Both the position numbers and the translations under genes were made by a program. The notes beneath the pieces are model-generated. The model had not been told where the DNA came from, did not search any database, and saw nothing but the letters and a program-made list of their open reading frames with translations. This document shows positions 35,578-44,811 of a stretch of 64,000 nucleotides of DNA, piece by piece. Positions within the stretch are counted from its first letter, which is position 1, and each line of letters starts with the position of its first letter. Source of the stretch: Paracoccaceae bacterium (GTDB lineage: Bacteria; Pseudomonadota; Alphaproteobacteria; Rhodobacterales; Rhodobacteraceae); the NCBI GenBank assembly GCA_029246285.1, contig JAQWNW010000042.1, forward strand, positions 1-64,000, written 5' to 3'.

Positions 35578-37239
35578 ATGAATGCAGATTATGTTATTGT
35601 TGGTGCTGGCAGTGCTGGTTGTGCTCTCGCATACCGGCTTTCGGAAAGTGGGGTTAATTCTGTATTGATAATTGAACATGGTGGCTCAGATGCAGGTCCA
35701 TTAATAAACATGCCAGGTGCACTATCATATCCAATGAATATGCCACGTTATGATTGGGGCTTTAGATCCGAACCGGAAGCCAATCTTAATAATCGTCGAT
35801 TAGCTACGCCCAGAGGCAAAGTAATTGGAGGATCTTCGTCGATAAATGGGATGATTTACGTAAGAGGCCATGCGAAGGATTTTGATTACTGGGAAGAAAG
35901 CGGCGCAACAGGCTGGGCTTACAAGCATATATTACCGTATTATAAAAAAATGGAAAATTGGTCGGCAGGAGGTCACGGTGGTGATGAAACGTGGCGTGGA
36001 AAAGGTGGACCATTGTATGTTAGTCGTGGGCCCCGAAAGAATCCATTAGTAAAAGCCTTCATTGATGCGGGAGAGCAAGCGGGTTATTATCGTGTAGGTG
36101 ATTATAATGGGCATCAACAGGAAGGTTTTGGCCCATATGATATGACCGTCCACAGAGGGCAAAGATGGTCTGCAGCTAAGGCGTATTTGTACCCTGCTTT
36201 GAAAAGATCAAATTGTAATTTAATTAATGCTCTAGCTTTGAAAATAATCACTGAAGATGGTTGTGCGAAAGGCGTTGAAGTTTCTCATAAAGGTGCGGTT
36301 AAAACCATAATTGCAAATAAAGAGGTTATTTTAGCTGCATCTTCAATAAATTCACCAAAATTATTAATGTTATCAGGAATTGGTCCTGCCGCTCAATTAA
36401 AAAAACATGGAATTAATGTCATAGCAGATCGCCCAGGTGTAGGTAAAAACCTGCAAGATCATCTTGAGGTTTATATGCAAATGGCGGCTAGCCAACCAGT
36501 TAGTTTATTTAAGTATTGGAACTTTTGGGGTAAAGCTTACGTTGGGGCTCGTTGGTTGCTAACCAAGACGGGACCTGGTGCAACAAATCAATTTGAAAGT
36601 GCAGGTTTTATTAGATCGGATAAGGGCGTTGAATATCCAGATATTCAATATCATTTCTTACCAATAGCTGTTCGTTATGACGGGCAAGCCACTAGTGAAG
36701 GGCATGGTTTCCAAGCTCACGTAGGCCCAATGCGTTCTCCATCAAGAGGTGAAATTACTTTGAAATCAGGAGATCCTTATCAACCTCCTCGAATACAATT
36801 TAATTACATGTCTACAAAAAAAGATTGGGTTGATTTTCGAAAATGTATTCGATTGACGAGAGAAATCTTTGCTCAGGATGCATTTAAGCCATTTGTGAAG
36901 TACGAAATTCAACCTGGATCGGATGTTAATTCTGATGAAGGGATTGATGAATTTATAAAGAACCATGCAGAAAGTGCATATCATCCGTGTGGAACTTGTA
37001 AAATGGGTAGTGAAACTGACAAATTTGCTGTGGTTGATCCCGAAACTAAAGTAATCGGAGTTCAAAATCTTCGCGTGGTGGATAGCTCAGTTTTCCCGAG
37101 AATTACTAATGGTAATTTGAATGCACCTTCGATTATGACAGGCGAAAAAGCTGCTGATCATATATTGGGGAGAGATTTATTGTCTCCCTCTAATGTTGAA
37201 CCTTGGATAAATCCTAATTGGAAGAGAAGCCAGAGATAA
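35578..37239 (+). CDS. GMC-family FAD-dependent oxidoreductase, choline dehydrogenase-like
   Basis: This is a 553-residue flavoenzyme of the glucose-methanol-choline family, the usual length for BetA-type enzymes. The FAD-binding motif is [16 protein letters not shown] (residues 6-21), with the [16 protein letters not shown] signature near 77. The catalytic His is in [13 protein letters not shown] near 463, and the C-terminal region has [18 protein letters not shown]. Choline dehydrogenase makes betaine aldehyde, but many marine paralogues oxidise other alcohols, and no betaine aldehyde dehydrogenase is next to it. Strong ribosome site: GATGAGA before the ATG. It precedes the 2-hydroxyacid dehydrogenase by 2 bases. 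Confidence 0.85.
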   Translation: MNADYVIVGAGSAGCALAYRLSESGVNSVLIIEHGGSDAGPLINMPGALSYPMNMPRYDWGFRSEPEANLNNRRLATPRGKVIGGSSSINGMIYVRGHAKDFDYWEESGATGWAYKHILPYYKKMENWSAGGHGGDETWRGKGGPLYVSRGPRKNPLVKAFIDAGEQAGYYRVGDYNGHQQEGFGPYDMTVHRGQRWSAAKAYLYPALKRSNCNLINALALKIITEDGCAKGVEVSHKGAVKTIIANKEVILAASSINSPKLLMLSGIGPAAQLKKHGINVIADRPGVGKNLQDHLEVYMQMAASQPVSLFKYWNFWGKAYVGARWLLTKTGPGATNQFESAGFIRSDKGVEYPDIQYHFLPIAVRYDGQATSEGHGFQAHVGPMRSPSRGEITLKSGDPYQPPRIQFNYMSTKKDWVDFRKCIRLTREIFAQDAFKPFVKYEIQPGSDVNSDEGIDEFIKNHAESAYHPCGTCKMGSETDKFAVVDPETKVIGVQNLRVVDSSVFPRITNGNLNAPSIMTGEKAADHILGRDLLSPSNVEPWINPNWKRSQR

Positions 37240-37241
37240 TA

Positions 37242-38180
37242 ATGGGTATTTTGATAGACTTAAAAGACAAAATTTGGATGGAAGATTCCGATCTAAAACA
37301 AATGATATCAAGTGATTTACCTGGAGTATCTATAACTTGTGGAGAGCCAAAAAAGATTCTGAAGCATGTTATTATGGCAATAGGTATTAAGGATTTTGAT
37401 AAAAATACCTTAAAAAAACTTCCTAATTTACGATTGATTCAGAAGGTGGGTGCTGGCGTTGAAAATATGGTATCCAATTCCAATATGCCAAAACATATTA
37501 AAATTTGTCGTATGAGTAGTAAGATGCAGGCAAAGGAAATGGCAGAATATTGTTTAGCAGAAGTTTTGGCTTACCAACGCAATATCCGTGAGTATTTTAA
37601 TCATCAGTCGTTAAAGATGTGGAAACAACGTCAACCTTCAATTGTAAAAGAGAAAAGTGTTTCTATTTTAGGATTGGGATTAATTGGAATGGAAATTGCC
37701 CAAACCATGCATAATTTTGGTTTTACTGTTTTTGGATGGAGTAGAACGGCCAAGCCAAAATTAAATTTTACAAATTACAGTGGAATTAATGGATTGATTA
37801 CCGTTGTTTCTAAGGCAGATTATGTAATTAGCGTTTTACCGGAAACTCAAGAAACAAAAAACTTATTATCATTGAATATTCTAAGGCAATTTAAACCAGG
37901 ATCCGTTTTTATAAACGTTGGGCGGGGATCAGTCATAAACGAAGAAGGTTTATTACAGGTTTTCTCAGAAGGGATTCTAGGTGGAGCTACCTTAGATGTT
38001 TTCCAGCAAGAGCCTTTGCCAAATGAACATCCCTTCTGGACCCATCCCAAGATTGTCATAACCCCTCATGTTTCGGGTTGGAATGTTGAGGATGCAATTC
38101 AAACCATTCCGTTAAATTACTACAGATTAATAAAAAATGAACCATTGTTATTTGAGATCGATCAAAAGCGAGGATATTGA
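37242..38180 (+). CDS. Glyoxylate/hydroxypyruvate reductase A-like (2-hydroxyacid dehydrogenase)
   Basis: This is a 312-residue D-2-hydroxyacid dehydrogenase and a paralogue of the gene at 9571. It has VGAGVENMVSNSN near residue 70 and the NAD-binding SILGLGLIGMEIAQ near 144. VFINVGRGSVINEEGLL is near 224, and FQQEPLPNEHPFW with ITPHVSG is near 256-280. It would reduce a 2-oxoacid such as glyoxylate, a possible product of the neighbouring pathways. I chose ATG 37242 just after the GMC stop, with AGAGATAA upstream. A longer TTG-initiated frame overlaps the GMC gene and is unlikely. Confidence 0.82.
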   Translation: MGILIDLKDKIWMEDSDLKQMISSDLPGVSITCGEPKKILKHVIMAIGIKDFDKNTLKKLPNLRLIQKVGAGVENMVSNSNMPKHIKICRMSSKMQAKEMAEYCLAEVLAYQRNIREYFNHQSLKMWKQRQPSIVKEKSVSILGLGLIGMEIAQTMHNFGFTVFGWSRTAKPKLNFTNYSGINGLITVVSKADYVISVLPETQETKNLLSLNILRQFKPGSVFINVGRGSVINEEGLLQVFSEGILGGATLDVFQQEPLPNEHPFWTHPKIVITPHVSGWNVEDAIQTIPLNYYRLIKNEPLLFEIDQKRGY

Positions 38181-38242
38181 TTTGGGGGAAATTATTTCGA
38201 CGTGGCAATAAATTAAAAACCTAATTTAAGAGAGTTATAATC

Positions 38243-39286
38243 ATGCTTAGAAAAAAGCTGGGATCAACAGATCTAGAAATATCGGAAATTTGCTTAGGTT
38301 CGATGACTTGGGGAACGCAAAATAACAAGAATGATGCATTTGAGCAGATAGATATGGCTTTAGACCATAATGTAAATATTATTGATACTGCTGAGATGTA
38401 CCCTGTGAATCCATTGTCAAAGGAGACACAGGGGAATTCCGAAAAAATTATAGGAGACTGGATAAAAAAATCAAAGAGGCGCGATGAAGTGATTATTGCA
38501 ACGAAAGTTTCGGGCAAAGGGTATCAAGCGGTTCGCAAAGGAGCGCCAATTTCTCAAAAAACGATAAGGATTGCTCTGGAGAATTCTCTTCGGAATTTAA
38601 GTTCGGAGTACGTTGATCTCTATCAGTTACATTGGCCTAATAGAGGCTCTTACATGTTTAGACAAAATTGGAATTATGACCCTACATTACAATCAACAGA
38701 TGAGGCATTGGATCACTTTTTAGATGTTTTGGAGGCAATAAAAAAGCTAATTTCTGAAGGAAAAATAAGACATTTTGGACTCTCAAATGAAAGCGCATGG
38801 GGCGTGGCTACTTGGATAAAATTAAGTGAAAAATATAATTTACCTCGAGTAGTTTCAATACAGAATGAATACTCATTACTTTGTAGGTTATTTGATACCG
38901 ATTTAGCGGAATTATCGCATCATGAAAATGTTGGATTGTTAGCATTTTCACCATTAGCTGCAGGCCTTTTATCTGGTAAGTACCAGAATGGCGTTATTCC
39001 AGAAGGATCAAGAATGTCGATTGTGCCTAATCTTGGAGGTAGAGTGTCGGAGAATGCCTTTAATGCAATTAATTGTTATATCGCTGTTGCAAAAAAGTTT
39101 AACATAGACCCATGCCAAATGGCTCTTGCCTTTTGTAGATCGAGAGGTTTTGTGAGCTCTGCTATTATTGGAGCTACAAAAAAGGCCCAACTTAAGAACG
39201 CTCTAGAATCAACTGCTTTAAAGCTAAACGATGAGATTCTTCAAGAAATAGGTAATATTCATAAACGTTATCCTATGCCATACTGA
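38243..39286 (+). CDS. Aldo/keto reductase (Tas-like)
   Basis: This is a 347-residue NADP(H)-dependent aldo/keto reductase resembling E. coli Tas. The TIM barrel begins with LGSTDLEISEICLGSMTWG. The catalytic tetrad is visible as Asp in NIIDTAEMYP near residue 48, the Tyr in the same motif, Lys in IIATKVSG near 84, and His in LYQLHWPNRG near 127. The cofactor-binding C-terminal part has FSPLAAGLLSGKYQNG near 232 and AIIGATKKAQL near 312. It lies in the middle of the catabolic run. The substrate is an unknown aldehyde or ketone. Confidence 0.85.
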   Translation: MLRKKLGSTDLEISEICLGSMTWGTQNNKNDAFEQIDMALDHNVNIIDTAEMYPVNPLSKETQGNSEKIIGDWIKKSKRRDEVIIATKVSGKGYQAVRKGAPISQKTIRIALENSLRNLSSEYVDLYQLHWPNRGSYMFRQNWNYDPTLQSTDEALDHFLDVLEAIKKLISEGKIRHFGLSNESAWGVATWIKLSEKYNLPRVVSIQNEYSLLCRLFDTDLAELSHHENVGLLAFSPLAAGLLSGKYQNGVIPEGSRMSIVPNLGGRVSENAFNAINCYIAVAKKFNIDPCQMALAFCRSRGFVSSAIIGATKKAQLKNALESTALKLNDEILQEIGNIHKRYPMPY

Positions 39287-39384
39287 TTTTTTTGAGTTTT
39301 TATAGGTAATCTTATTTATTTATTTATTTTCAGGGTTGCTCAAATTGATGGAATCATTTTTGGTCGTTTGAAAGGAGTTTTGAA

Positions 39385-40299
39385 ATGCCATTAGAAATGA
39401 ATCGAGAAGTCTTTATCACTTGTGCTGTAACTGGATCCGGGTCTACTCAGGACAGATCCCCAAACGTACCGCGGTCTCCAAAAGAGATAGCCGATAGTGC
39501 GATTTCAGCTGCAGAAGCTGGCGCGGCGATAGTCCATTGCCATGTCAGGGATCCCGAGAGTGGGTCTCCGTCGCGTAGATTGGATTATTATCGCGAAGTC
39601 ACCAGTTTGATTAGATCTTCTAAGGTGGATGTTATTCTTAATTTAACTGCCGGAATGGGTGGAGATGTTGTATTTGGCGGTGTTGAAACTCCTTTACCGT
39701 TGAATGTTAATGGTACTGATATGGTTGGGTCTTCGGAAAGAGTCGCTCATGTTGCAGAGTGTTTGCCGGAAATTTGCACGTTAGATTGTGGAACAATGAA
39801 TTTTGCGGAAGCGGATTATGTTATGACAAACACGCCTGGTGTTTTACAGGAGATGGGTCAGCAAATGACTGCATTAGGAGTAAAGCCAGAAATTGAGGCA
39901 TTTGATACAGGCCATCTTTGGTACGCAAAACAGCTTGTTTCGGACGGGATTTTAGAACCTGATGCCCTTGTACAACTTTGTATGGGGGTGCCTTGGGGAG
40001 CTCCAGATGATTTAAATACATTTTTAGCAATGGTAAATAATGTTCCAAAAAATTGGACCTTTTCTGCTTTTGGATTGGGACGAAATCAAATGCCTTACGT
40101 TGCTGCTAGTGTACTGGCTGGAGGTAATGTTAGAGTAGGGCTTGAAGATAATTTAATGTTAGAAAAAGGTGTTTTAGCGACAAATGAAAGTTTAGTTCTT
40201 CGTGCCTCAAAAATCATAAATGATATGGGTGCCTCAATATTAGGACCAGAGGCCGTACGAAAAAAATTAAAATTGATTAAAAGAAAACCAAATTTCTGA
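39385..40299 (+). CDS. Beta-keto acid cleavage enzyme (BKACE), probable 3-dehydrocarnitine cleavage
   Basis: This is a 304-residue zinc TIM-barrel enzyme of the BKACE (DUF849) family, which cleaves beta-keto acids with acetyl-CoA to give acetoacetate and a new CoA ester. The first metal motif is IVHCHVRDPESG near residue 49, NLTAGMGGD is near 85, and LDCGTMNFAE near 133. The C-terminal part carries FGLGRNQMPYVAASVLAGGNVRVG near 227-250 with the usual metal Glu just after (GLEDN). The neighbouring L-carnitine dehydrogenase points to 3-dehydrocarnitine as substrate, giving betainyl-CoA and acetoacetate. GAAAGGAG lies 8 bases before the ATG. Family is firm. Substrate comes from context. Confidence 0.85.
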   Translation: MPLEMNREVFITCAVTGSGSTQDRSPNVPRSPKEIADSAISAAEAGAAIVHCHVRDPESGSPSRRLDYYREVTSLIRSSKVDVILNLTAGMGGDVVFGGVETPLPLNVNGTDMVGSSERVAHVAECLPEICTLDCGTMNFAEADYVMTNTPGVLQEMGQQMTALGVKPEIEAFDTGHLWYAKQLVSDGILEPDALVQLCMGVPWGAPDDLNTFLAMVNNVPKNWTFSAFGLGRNQMPYVAASVLAGGNVRVGLEDNLMLEKGVLATNESLVLRASKIINDMGASILGPEAVRKKLKLIKRKPNF

Positions 40300-40331
40300 A
40301 GTAGTCTAATTGACTTTTAAAGAAAGGATTG

Positions 40332-41498
40332 ATGATTTATAAAACTTTTCAAAATAATCTTACTTTATGTTTAGGCTCTGCTGACACAGCACTATGTTTG
40401 CCGCCTTTAGCTTACGTATCAGACAAAGTTTTTAAATATGAGAATGAGAACTTTCTTAATAAAGGTTGGGTGCCAATCGGAAGAGCGGATCGTTTGTCTG
40501 AGATTGGCGATTATGAAACCTTGGATGTAAGTGGTCATCCAGTAATTTTAATCAGAGGTAACGACAATCAGCTGAACGCTTTAGCAAACTCTTGCAGACA
40601 CCGAGGGGCTAAATTGCTTGAGGGCAGTGGGAACACAAAGGGAATAAGGTGCCCTTTTCATAGTTGGCTATACCGGATAGATGGCTCTTTTGCAGCGGCG
40701 CCACGAATAGAAACATCAGACGCATTCTTAGAGCGCAACAATGATCTGATACATTACAAGTTAGAGGAAAGATTAGGCTTTTTATTCATAAGTTTAGAAG
40801 AAAAACCAGAAGTAATTGATAAGTGGTTAGGAAATTTTGCTGAGTTACATGAGGATTGGCCAATATCAGAAATGAAGACCACTCGAAAATGGACGAGAGA
40901 ATTCCCTTTTAATTGGAAATGTTTTTTAGATGTTTTTAATGAGTATTATCATCTTCCATTTGTTCACCGAGATAGTATTGATGCTGTTTATCACACGCCA
41001 AGAGAGGGAGATTTATCAACGGGAAACTTTGCCACTCAGTTTGGTAAAACAGATGGCACTGGCGGATTGCTGGAAAGTCAGCAAAATTATGCATTTGGCA
41101 ATATGCCAGGTTTAAGAGGGGATGCATTGTTAGGTGCTCGATATACCTGGATGTTTCCAACAATGACTTTTGCGTGTTCCAATGATGCAATGTGGGTTTA
41201 TGAAGCACGGCCCAAAGATGAGAGAACTTGTATAGTAACTCAATCAACTTGCTTTCACCCAAGCACTATTGCTCAAGCGAATTTTAAGGAAGTTTCTAAA
41301 ATATATTATGAGAGGATGGATACTGCTTTGGATGAAGATATAATTGCATTAAAAAATCAATTTGCAGGCTTAAATTCTCCTGAAGCAAGCCAAGGACCTT
41401 TTTCGCCAACTTTGGAGCATAATGTAGCTGCATTTGCTAAATGGTATTCAGCAAGGATGTTGAAATCTTTAGAAATTAATAAACAAAGGAATTTATAA
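40332..41498 (+). CDS. Rieske non-heme iron oxygenase alpha subunit, quaternary-amine type
   Basis: This is a 388-residue Rieske oxygenase. The 2Fe-2S motif is Cys-x-His (near 88-90, SCRHRG) and Cys-x2-His (near 107-110, RCPFHSW). The mononuclear iron site is NEYYHLPFVH near 203-212, with the third ligand Asp near 336 (LDEDIIALKNQ). The bridging residue three before the first iron His is Glu. Ring-hydroxylating enzymes have Asp there, whereas carnitine monooxygenase CntA and related quaternary-amine oxygenases have Glu. The gene is between BKACE and carnitine dehydrogenase. No reductase gene is adjacent. Carnitine, betaine or a related amine is a reasonable substrate. The ATG at 40332 is preceded by AGAAAGGA, and a TTG three bases earlier is also possible. 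Confidence 0.85.
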   Translation: MIYKTFQNNLTLCLGSADTALCLPPLAYVSDKVFKYENENFLNKGWVPIGRADRLSEIGDYETLDVSGHPVILIRGNDNQLNALANSCRHRGAKLLEGSGNTKGIRCPFHSWLYRIDGSFAAAPRIETSDAFLERNNDLIHYKLEERLGFLFISLEEKPEVIDKWLGNFAELHEDWPISEMKTTRKWTREFPFNWKCFLDVFNEYYHLPFVHRDSIDAVYHTPREGDLSTGNFATQFGKTDGTGGLLESQQNYAFGNMPGLRGDALLGARYTWMFPTMTFACSNDAMWVYEARPKDERTCIVTQSTCFHPSTIAQANFKEVSKIYYERMDTALDEDIIALKNQFAGLNSPEASQGPFSPTLEHNVAAFAKWYSARMLKSLEINKQRNL

Positions 41499-41500
41499 AT

Positions 41501-42952
41501 ATGTCTGAAACTGTAGCTATTGTTGGTGGTGGTATCATCGGAGGAGGATGGGCAGCCAGGTTCTTACTTAATGGTTGGGAAGTAAGAATTTTTGACCCAG
41601 ATCCTCAATCTGAAAGAAAGATCGGAGAAGTCCTGGAGAATGCTAGGAGATCATTACCGGGTCTTTCTGATGTAGAGATGCCATCTCCTGGTCGCATTAG
41701 ATTTTGTGAGAAGATTGAGGATACGGTATTGGATGCATCCTTTATAATAGAAGCGGTTCCAGAAAGATTGGAAATTAAGCAATCAGTATATAAGCAAATC
41801 GAAAATAAGAATAGCAGATCAATAATTGCGTCCTCAACTTCTGGAATAATGCCAAGTGATCTTCAAAGTAAAATGAAATATCCAGAGCGCTTAATAGTAG
41901 CTCATCCTTTTAATCCAGTATACCTCTTACCTTTAGTTGAATTAGTTGGTGGATCAAAGACTGATGATAAGTTCATAGCTACTGCTCGAGAGCTTTTGAT
42001 AGGTTTAGGTATGCATCCTTTACATTGTCGTGTGGAAATTGAGGGTTTTCTCTCTGATAGGCTTCAGGAGGCATTGTGGAGAGAAGCCTTGTGGCTTTTA
42101 AAAGATAACGTCGCTACAGCAGAAGAATTAGATGCGGCTATAGCCTATGGGCCGGGTCTAAGGTGGGCTCAGATGGGTACAATGCAGACATTTCATCTTG
42201 CTGGTGGTGAGGGTGGAATGCGCGCAATGTTAGCAATGTTTGGACCCTGCCTTAAATGGCCGTGGACAAAATTAATGGATGTCCCTGAGTTGACTCCTGA
42301 TTTTGTTGAAATGGTTGGTGATCAGTGTGAAATACAATCTTCACAGTTTTCACCAAGAGAATTAGAAAAAATTAGAGATAATAACTTAGTTTCCATAATG
42401 AGAGCGTTGAAAGGCCAAAATTGGGGTGCCGGTAGAACTTTAAATGAGTATGATGTGAGAGCAAAAAATACTGACCGCCGTATTCCTGATGAGCCACTAA
42501 ATACTGGGTGTCGCGTGGTTCCTTTGGATTGGACAGATTATAATGGCCACATGAATGAAGCAAGATATCTTCAAGCTTTTTGTGATGCAACAGATAGATT
42601 TATGGTAGAAATTGGCTGTGATGAGAATTATATCAAAACAGGGGGAAGTTACTTTACTGCTGAAACACACATCCGTCATATTGAAGAAGTTTTAGCTGGA
42701 TCGAAAATATTTATTCAAACAACTTGTTTAGAGTCGACCAAGAAAAAAATTCACATATTTCACGAAATGATTGGTGAGAAAGGACAGCTCTTAGCATCAG
42801 GTGAACATTTACTATTGCACGTTAGTTTAGCTACTCGAAAAGTTAGTGAGGCCTCAGAAGCCATTCAAGAAGAGTTAGAAAATTTATCTAAAGAACAAGC
42901 AAATATTCCTACACCTGGAGGTGTAGGACGGCATGTTGGTCAGCCAAAGTGA
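41501..42952 (+). CDS. lcdH: L-carnitine dehydrogenase fused to betainyl-CoA thioesterase
   Basis: This is a two-domain protein of 483 residues. Residues 1-320 form a 3-hydroxyacyl-CoA dehydrogenase-type NAD enzyme (VAIVGGGIIGGGWAARFL at 5-22, IEAVPERLEIK near 88, VAHPFNPVYLLPLVELVGG near 132). In the carnitine branch it oxidises L-carnitine to 3-dehydrocarnitine. Residues about 335-460 form a hotdog thioesterase (VPLDWTDYNGHMNEARYLQ near 343). This fusion is known in alphaproteobacterial carnitine catabolism, where the thioesterase releases glycine betaine from betainyl-CoA. It begins 2 bases after the Rieske gene and overlaps the SDR gene by four, so these genes are co-translated. AAGGA precedes the ATG. 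Confidence 0.9.
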   Translation: MSETVAIVGGGIIGGGWAARFLLNGWEVRIFDPDPQSERKIGEVLENARRSLPGLSDVEMPSPGRIRFCEKIEDTVLDASFIIEAVPERLEIKQSVYKQIENKNSRSIIASSTSGIMPSDLQSKMKYPERLIVAHPFNPVYLLPLVELVGGSKTDDKFIATARELLIGLGMHPLHCRVEIEGFLSDRLQEALWREALWLLKDNVATAEELDAAIAYGPGLRWAQMGTMQTFHLAGGEGGMRAMLAMFGPCLKWPWTKLMDVPELTPDFVEMVGDQCEIQSSQFSPRELEKIRDNNLVSIMRALKGQNWGAGRTLNEYDVRAKNTDRRIPDEPLNTGCRVVPLDWTDYNGHMNEARYLQAFCDATDRFMVEIGCDENYIKTGGSYFTAETHIRHIEEVLAGSKIFIQTTCLESTKKKIHIFHEMIGEKGQLLASGEHLLLHVSLATRKVSEASEAIQEELENLSKEQANIPTPGGVGRHVGQPK

Positions 42953-43704
42953 GGCAACGTGTTTTAATAACAGCTGGTGCAGATGGGATTGGTCTGGAAA
43001 TTGCTAAATGTTTTTTGAAAAAAAATGCTCTCGTTTGGGTTGCTGATTTAAATCAGAATGCAATTGATATTTTACCCAAGTCTATTAATGCTCGATGTGT
43101 AGATGTGTGTGATGAAATCGGTATGAAGGCGCTTTTTGATGAAATAATCAAAACATGGGGAGGTTTAGATGTATTATGTGCAAATGCTGGTATAGCCGGA
43201 CCGACGGCATCAATTGATCACATCAATTTATCAGATTGGCAGCATTGTCTGAAAGTAAATTTAGATGGTACCTTTATAGCTGCAAAGTATGCGGCAAGTA
43301 TTTTTAAAAAACAAGGATCTGGGGTAATTAGCATCACTTCTTCAACTGCGGGACAGTATGGATATCCTAACCGTTCTCCTTATAGCACTGCTAAATGGGG
43401 TGTTTTAGGTTTAATGAAGACCTTGGCAATGGAACTTGGGCCTTTTGGCGTGAGAGTTAATGCAATTTGTCCCGGTGCTGTGGAGGGTGCAAGAATGGAA
43501 AGGGTTATGGCAAGTGAAGCCAAAGCAAGCGGTCAGACAAGAGATGAGATCTATAAAGGTTATGCAAAAGGCACATCAATGCAAAAGTGGGTGGAAGGAT
43601 TAGATATAGCTGAAATGGCAGTGTTTTTGGCGAGCAAGGAGGCTCGTTTTGTATCGGGTCAAACTATCGCTGTTGATGGTGATACCTTTAACCCAAATCC
43701 CTAG
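42949..43704 (+). CDS. SDR family oxidoreductase in the carnitine cluster
   Basis: This is a 251-residue classical SDR. The cofactor motif reads ITAGADGIGLEIA (residues 7-19), unusual in having Ala-Gly-Ala in place of the common Thr-Gly-Gly start. ANAGIAGPTASI is near 78, the catalytic SITSSTAGQYGYPNRSPYSTAKWG near 126-149 (Ser, Tyr, Lys present), and CPGAVEG near 178. An Asp ends strand 2 (WVADLNQN), suggesting NAD rather than NADP. Acetoacetate from the BKACE step could be its substrate (3-hydroxybutyrate dehydrogenase-like), but that is inference. GTG start overlapping lcdH by four bases. It ends the plus-strand run. Confidence 0.82.
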   Translation: MRQRVLITAGADGIGLEIAKCFLKKNALVWVADLNQNAIDILPKSINARCVDVCDEIGMKALFDEIIKTWGGLDVLCANAGIAGPTASIDHINLSDWQHCLKVNLDGTFIAAKYAASIFKKQGSGVISITSSTAGQYGYPNRSPYSTAKWGVLGLMKTLAMELGPFGVRVNAICPGAVEGARMERVMASEAKASGQTRDEIYKGYAKGTSMQKWVEGLDIAEMAVFLASKEARFVSGQTIAVDGDTFNPNP

Positions 43705-43730
43705 TTATAACTTAAAAAAATCAAAAGAGG

Positions 43731-44042
43731 TTAAGCAGCTTCTAATTGGCTTCTGCGCTCACTTTCTTCTCTGGATAATGCTACGGATGTTCTTATCCCT
43801 TTGGATACGAATTCCATTAGGCCTTCCACAACACGTTCGTTCGGGTCAATACCAGCACAAGATAATACTTCACGACCGTCTCTAGATCTTGCCCACCTTG
43901 CTATGACTTCAGGACCATTTCCAAATTTCTTATCGTCTGCAATTGCATCATCCAAAGCTGCTAAAACAACTGCAGCGAATAGTTTCCTAGATCTGGAACC
44001 TTGATCATTCGTCCAAGCCAAGTCGTTATGGTGATCACGCAT
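43731..44042 (-). CDS. DUF6280-like conserved small protein of Rhodobacterales type
   Basis: This is a 103-residue soluble protein rich in charged residues, with no membrane segment. The translation begins MRDHHNDLAWTNDQGSRS and contains KLFAAVVLAALDDAIADD and VIARWARSRDGREVLSCAGID. I recognise it as a conserved, uncharacterised small protein of Rhodobacterales. No function is established. It is alone on the minus strand, divergent from efp, and the gap between them has tandem inverted repeats. A Cys near residue 63 (LSCAGID) is the only one. Confidence 0.6.
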   Translation of the reverse strand: MRDHHNDLAWTNDQGSRSRKLFAAVVLAALDDAIADDKKFGNGPEVIARWARSRDGREVLSCAGIDPNERVVEGLMEFVSKGIRTSVALSREESERRSQLEAA

Positions 44043-44111
44043 ATTTATACCTTTAGCAGTTGTTTATTTAAATGTCCCGCACATGTATCATAAAAGTAAC
44101 CTTTATAGGTA

Positions 44112-44150
44112 ATGCAAATATTGCATATCTGATATGCGTTAATTGCATAT
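44112..44150. promoter_or_regulatory. Two tandem inverted repeats between the DUF6280-like gene and efp
   Basis: ATGCAA (44112-44117) and TTGCAT (44121-44126) are perfect inverted arms around ATA. ATATGC (44132-44137) and GCATAT (44145-44150) are perfect arms around 7 bases. The shared ATGC core and close spacing suggest a binding site for a dimeric regulator in the divergent promoter. The AT-rich background makes short palindromes less significant. Confidence 0.35.
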
Positions 44151-44244
44151 TATTTGCGTAAAGATCCTTGGCATCCTTGCGAACTCAAATAGACGTCTAT
44201 ATAAAAAGTTGAATTTTACATAATTTTGATCTTACGGGTGTGCA

Positions 44245-44808
44245 ATGGCTAAAATAAATGGGAATGAAATCCGTCCTGGAAATGTGCTTGAACATAACGA
44301 TGGACTATGGATTGCTGTCAAAGTTAATCATGTTAAACCGGGCAAAGGTGGCGCATTTGCTCAGGTGGAAATGAAAAATTTAAGAAACGGCTCAAAACTT
44401 AATGAACGTTTCAGGTCAGATGACAAAGTGGAAAAAATCAGGCTAGAACAAAAAGAGCAACAATTCCTTTATGAGAATGATCAGATGTTGGTATTCATGG
44501 ATATGGAAACTTATGATCAAATTGAACTACAGACGGAGTTATTGGGAGATCGAAGGCCATTTCTTCAAGATGGTATGATGGTGACAATAGAGTATTTTGG
44601 TGAAGAGGCATTGAATGTTTCAGTTCCACAGAAGGTAACGTGCGTAGTTAAGGATACAGAACCTGCGATTAAGGGGCAAACAGCAGCCAACAGTTATAAA
44701 CCTGCGATATTAGATAATGGTCTTAGAATAATGATACCCCCATTTGTGGGACCTGAGGAGGCGATCATCGTTAATACGGAAACATTCGAGTATAGTGAGC
44801 GTGCTTGA
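44245..44808 (+). CDS. efp: Elongation factor P
   Basis: EF-P rescues ribosomes stalled at polyproline stretches. The 187 residues show the three-domain layout. The N-terminal KOW-like domain starts [20 protein letters not shown], and the tip loop near residue 31 ([16 protein letters not shown]) contains the Lys at the modification site. The second domain contains [19 protein letters not shown], and the C-terminal OB domain ends with [22 protein letters not shown]. The tip Lys in PGKGG matches the form modified by EpmA-type lysylation in many proteobacteria, but no epmA or epmB is in the window. It ends 4 bases before a convergent gene. Confidence 0.96.
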   Translation: MAKINGNEIRPGNVLEHNDGLWIAVKVNHVKPGKGGAFAQVEMKNLRNGSKLNERFRSDDKVEKIRLEQKEQQFLYENDQMLVFMDMETYDQIELQTELLGDRRPFLQDGMMVTIEYFGEEALNVSVPQKVTCVVKDTEPAIKGQTAANSYKPAILDNGLRIMIPPFVGPEEAIIVNTETFEYSERA

Positions 44809-44811
44809 TCA

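Noticed and set aside
40332-41498. Naming the Rieske enzyme as cntA
   Set aside because: It has the bridging Glu but the surrounding iron-site sequence (NEYYHLPFVH) differs from the ECYH-type site of CntA, and no cntB reductase is adjacent.
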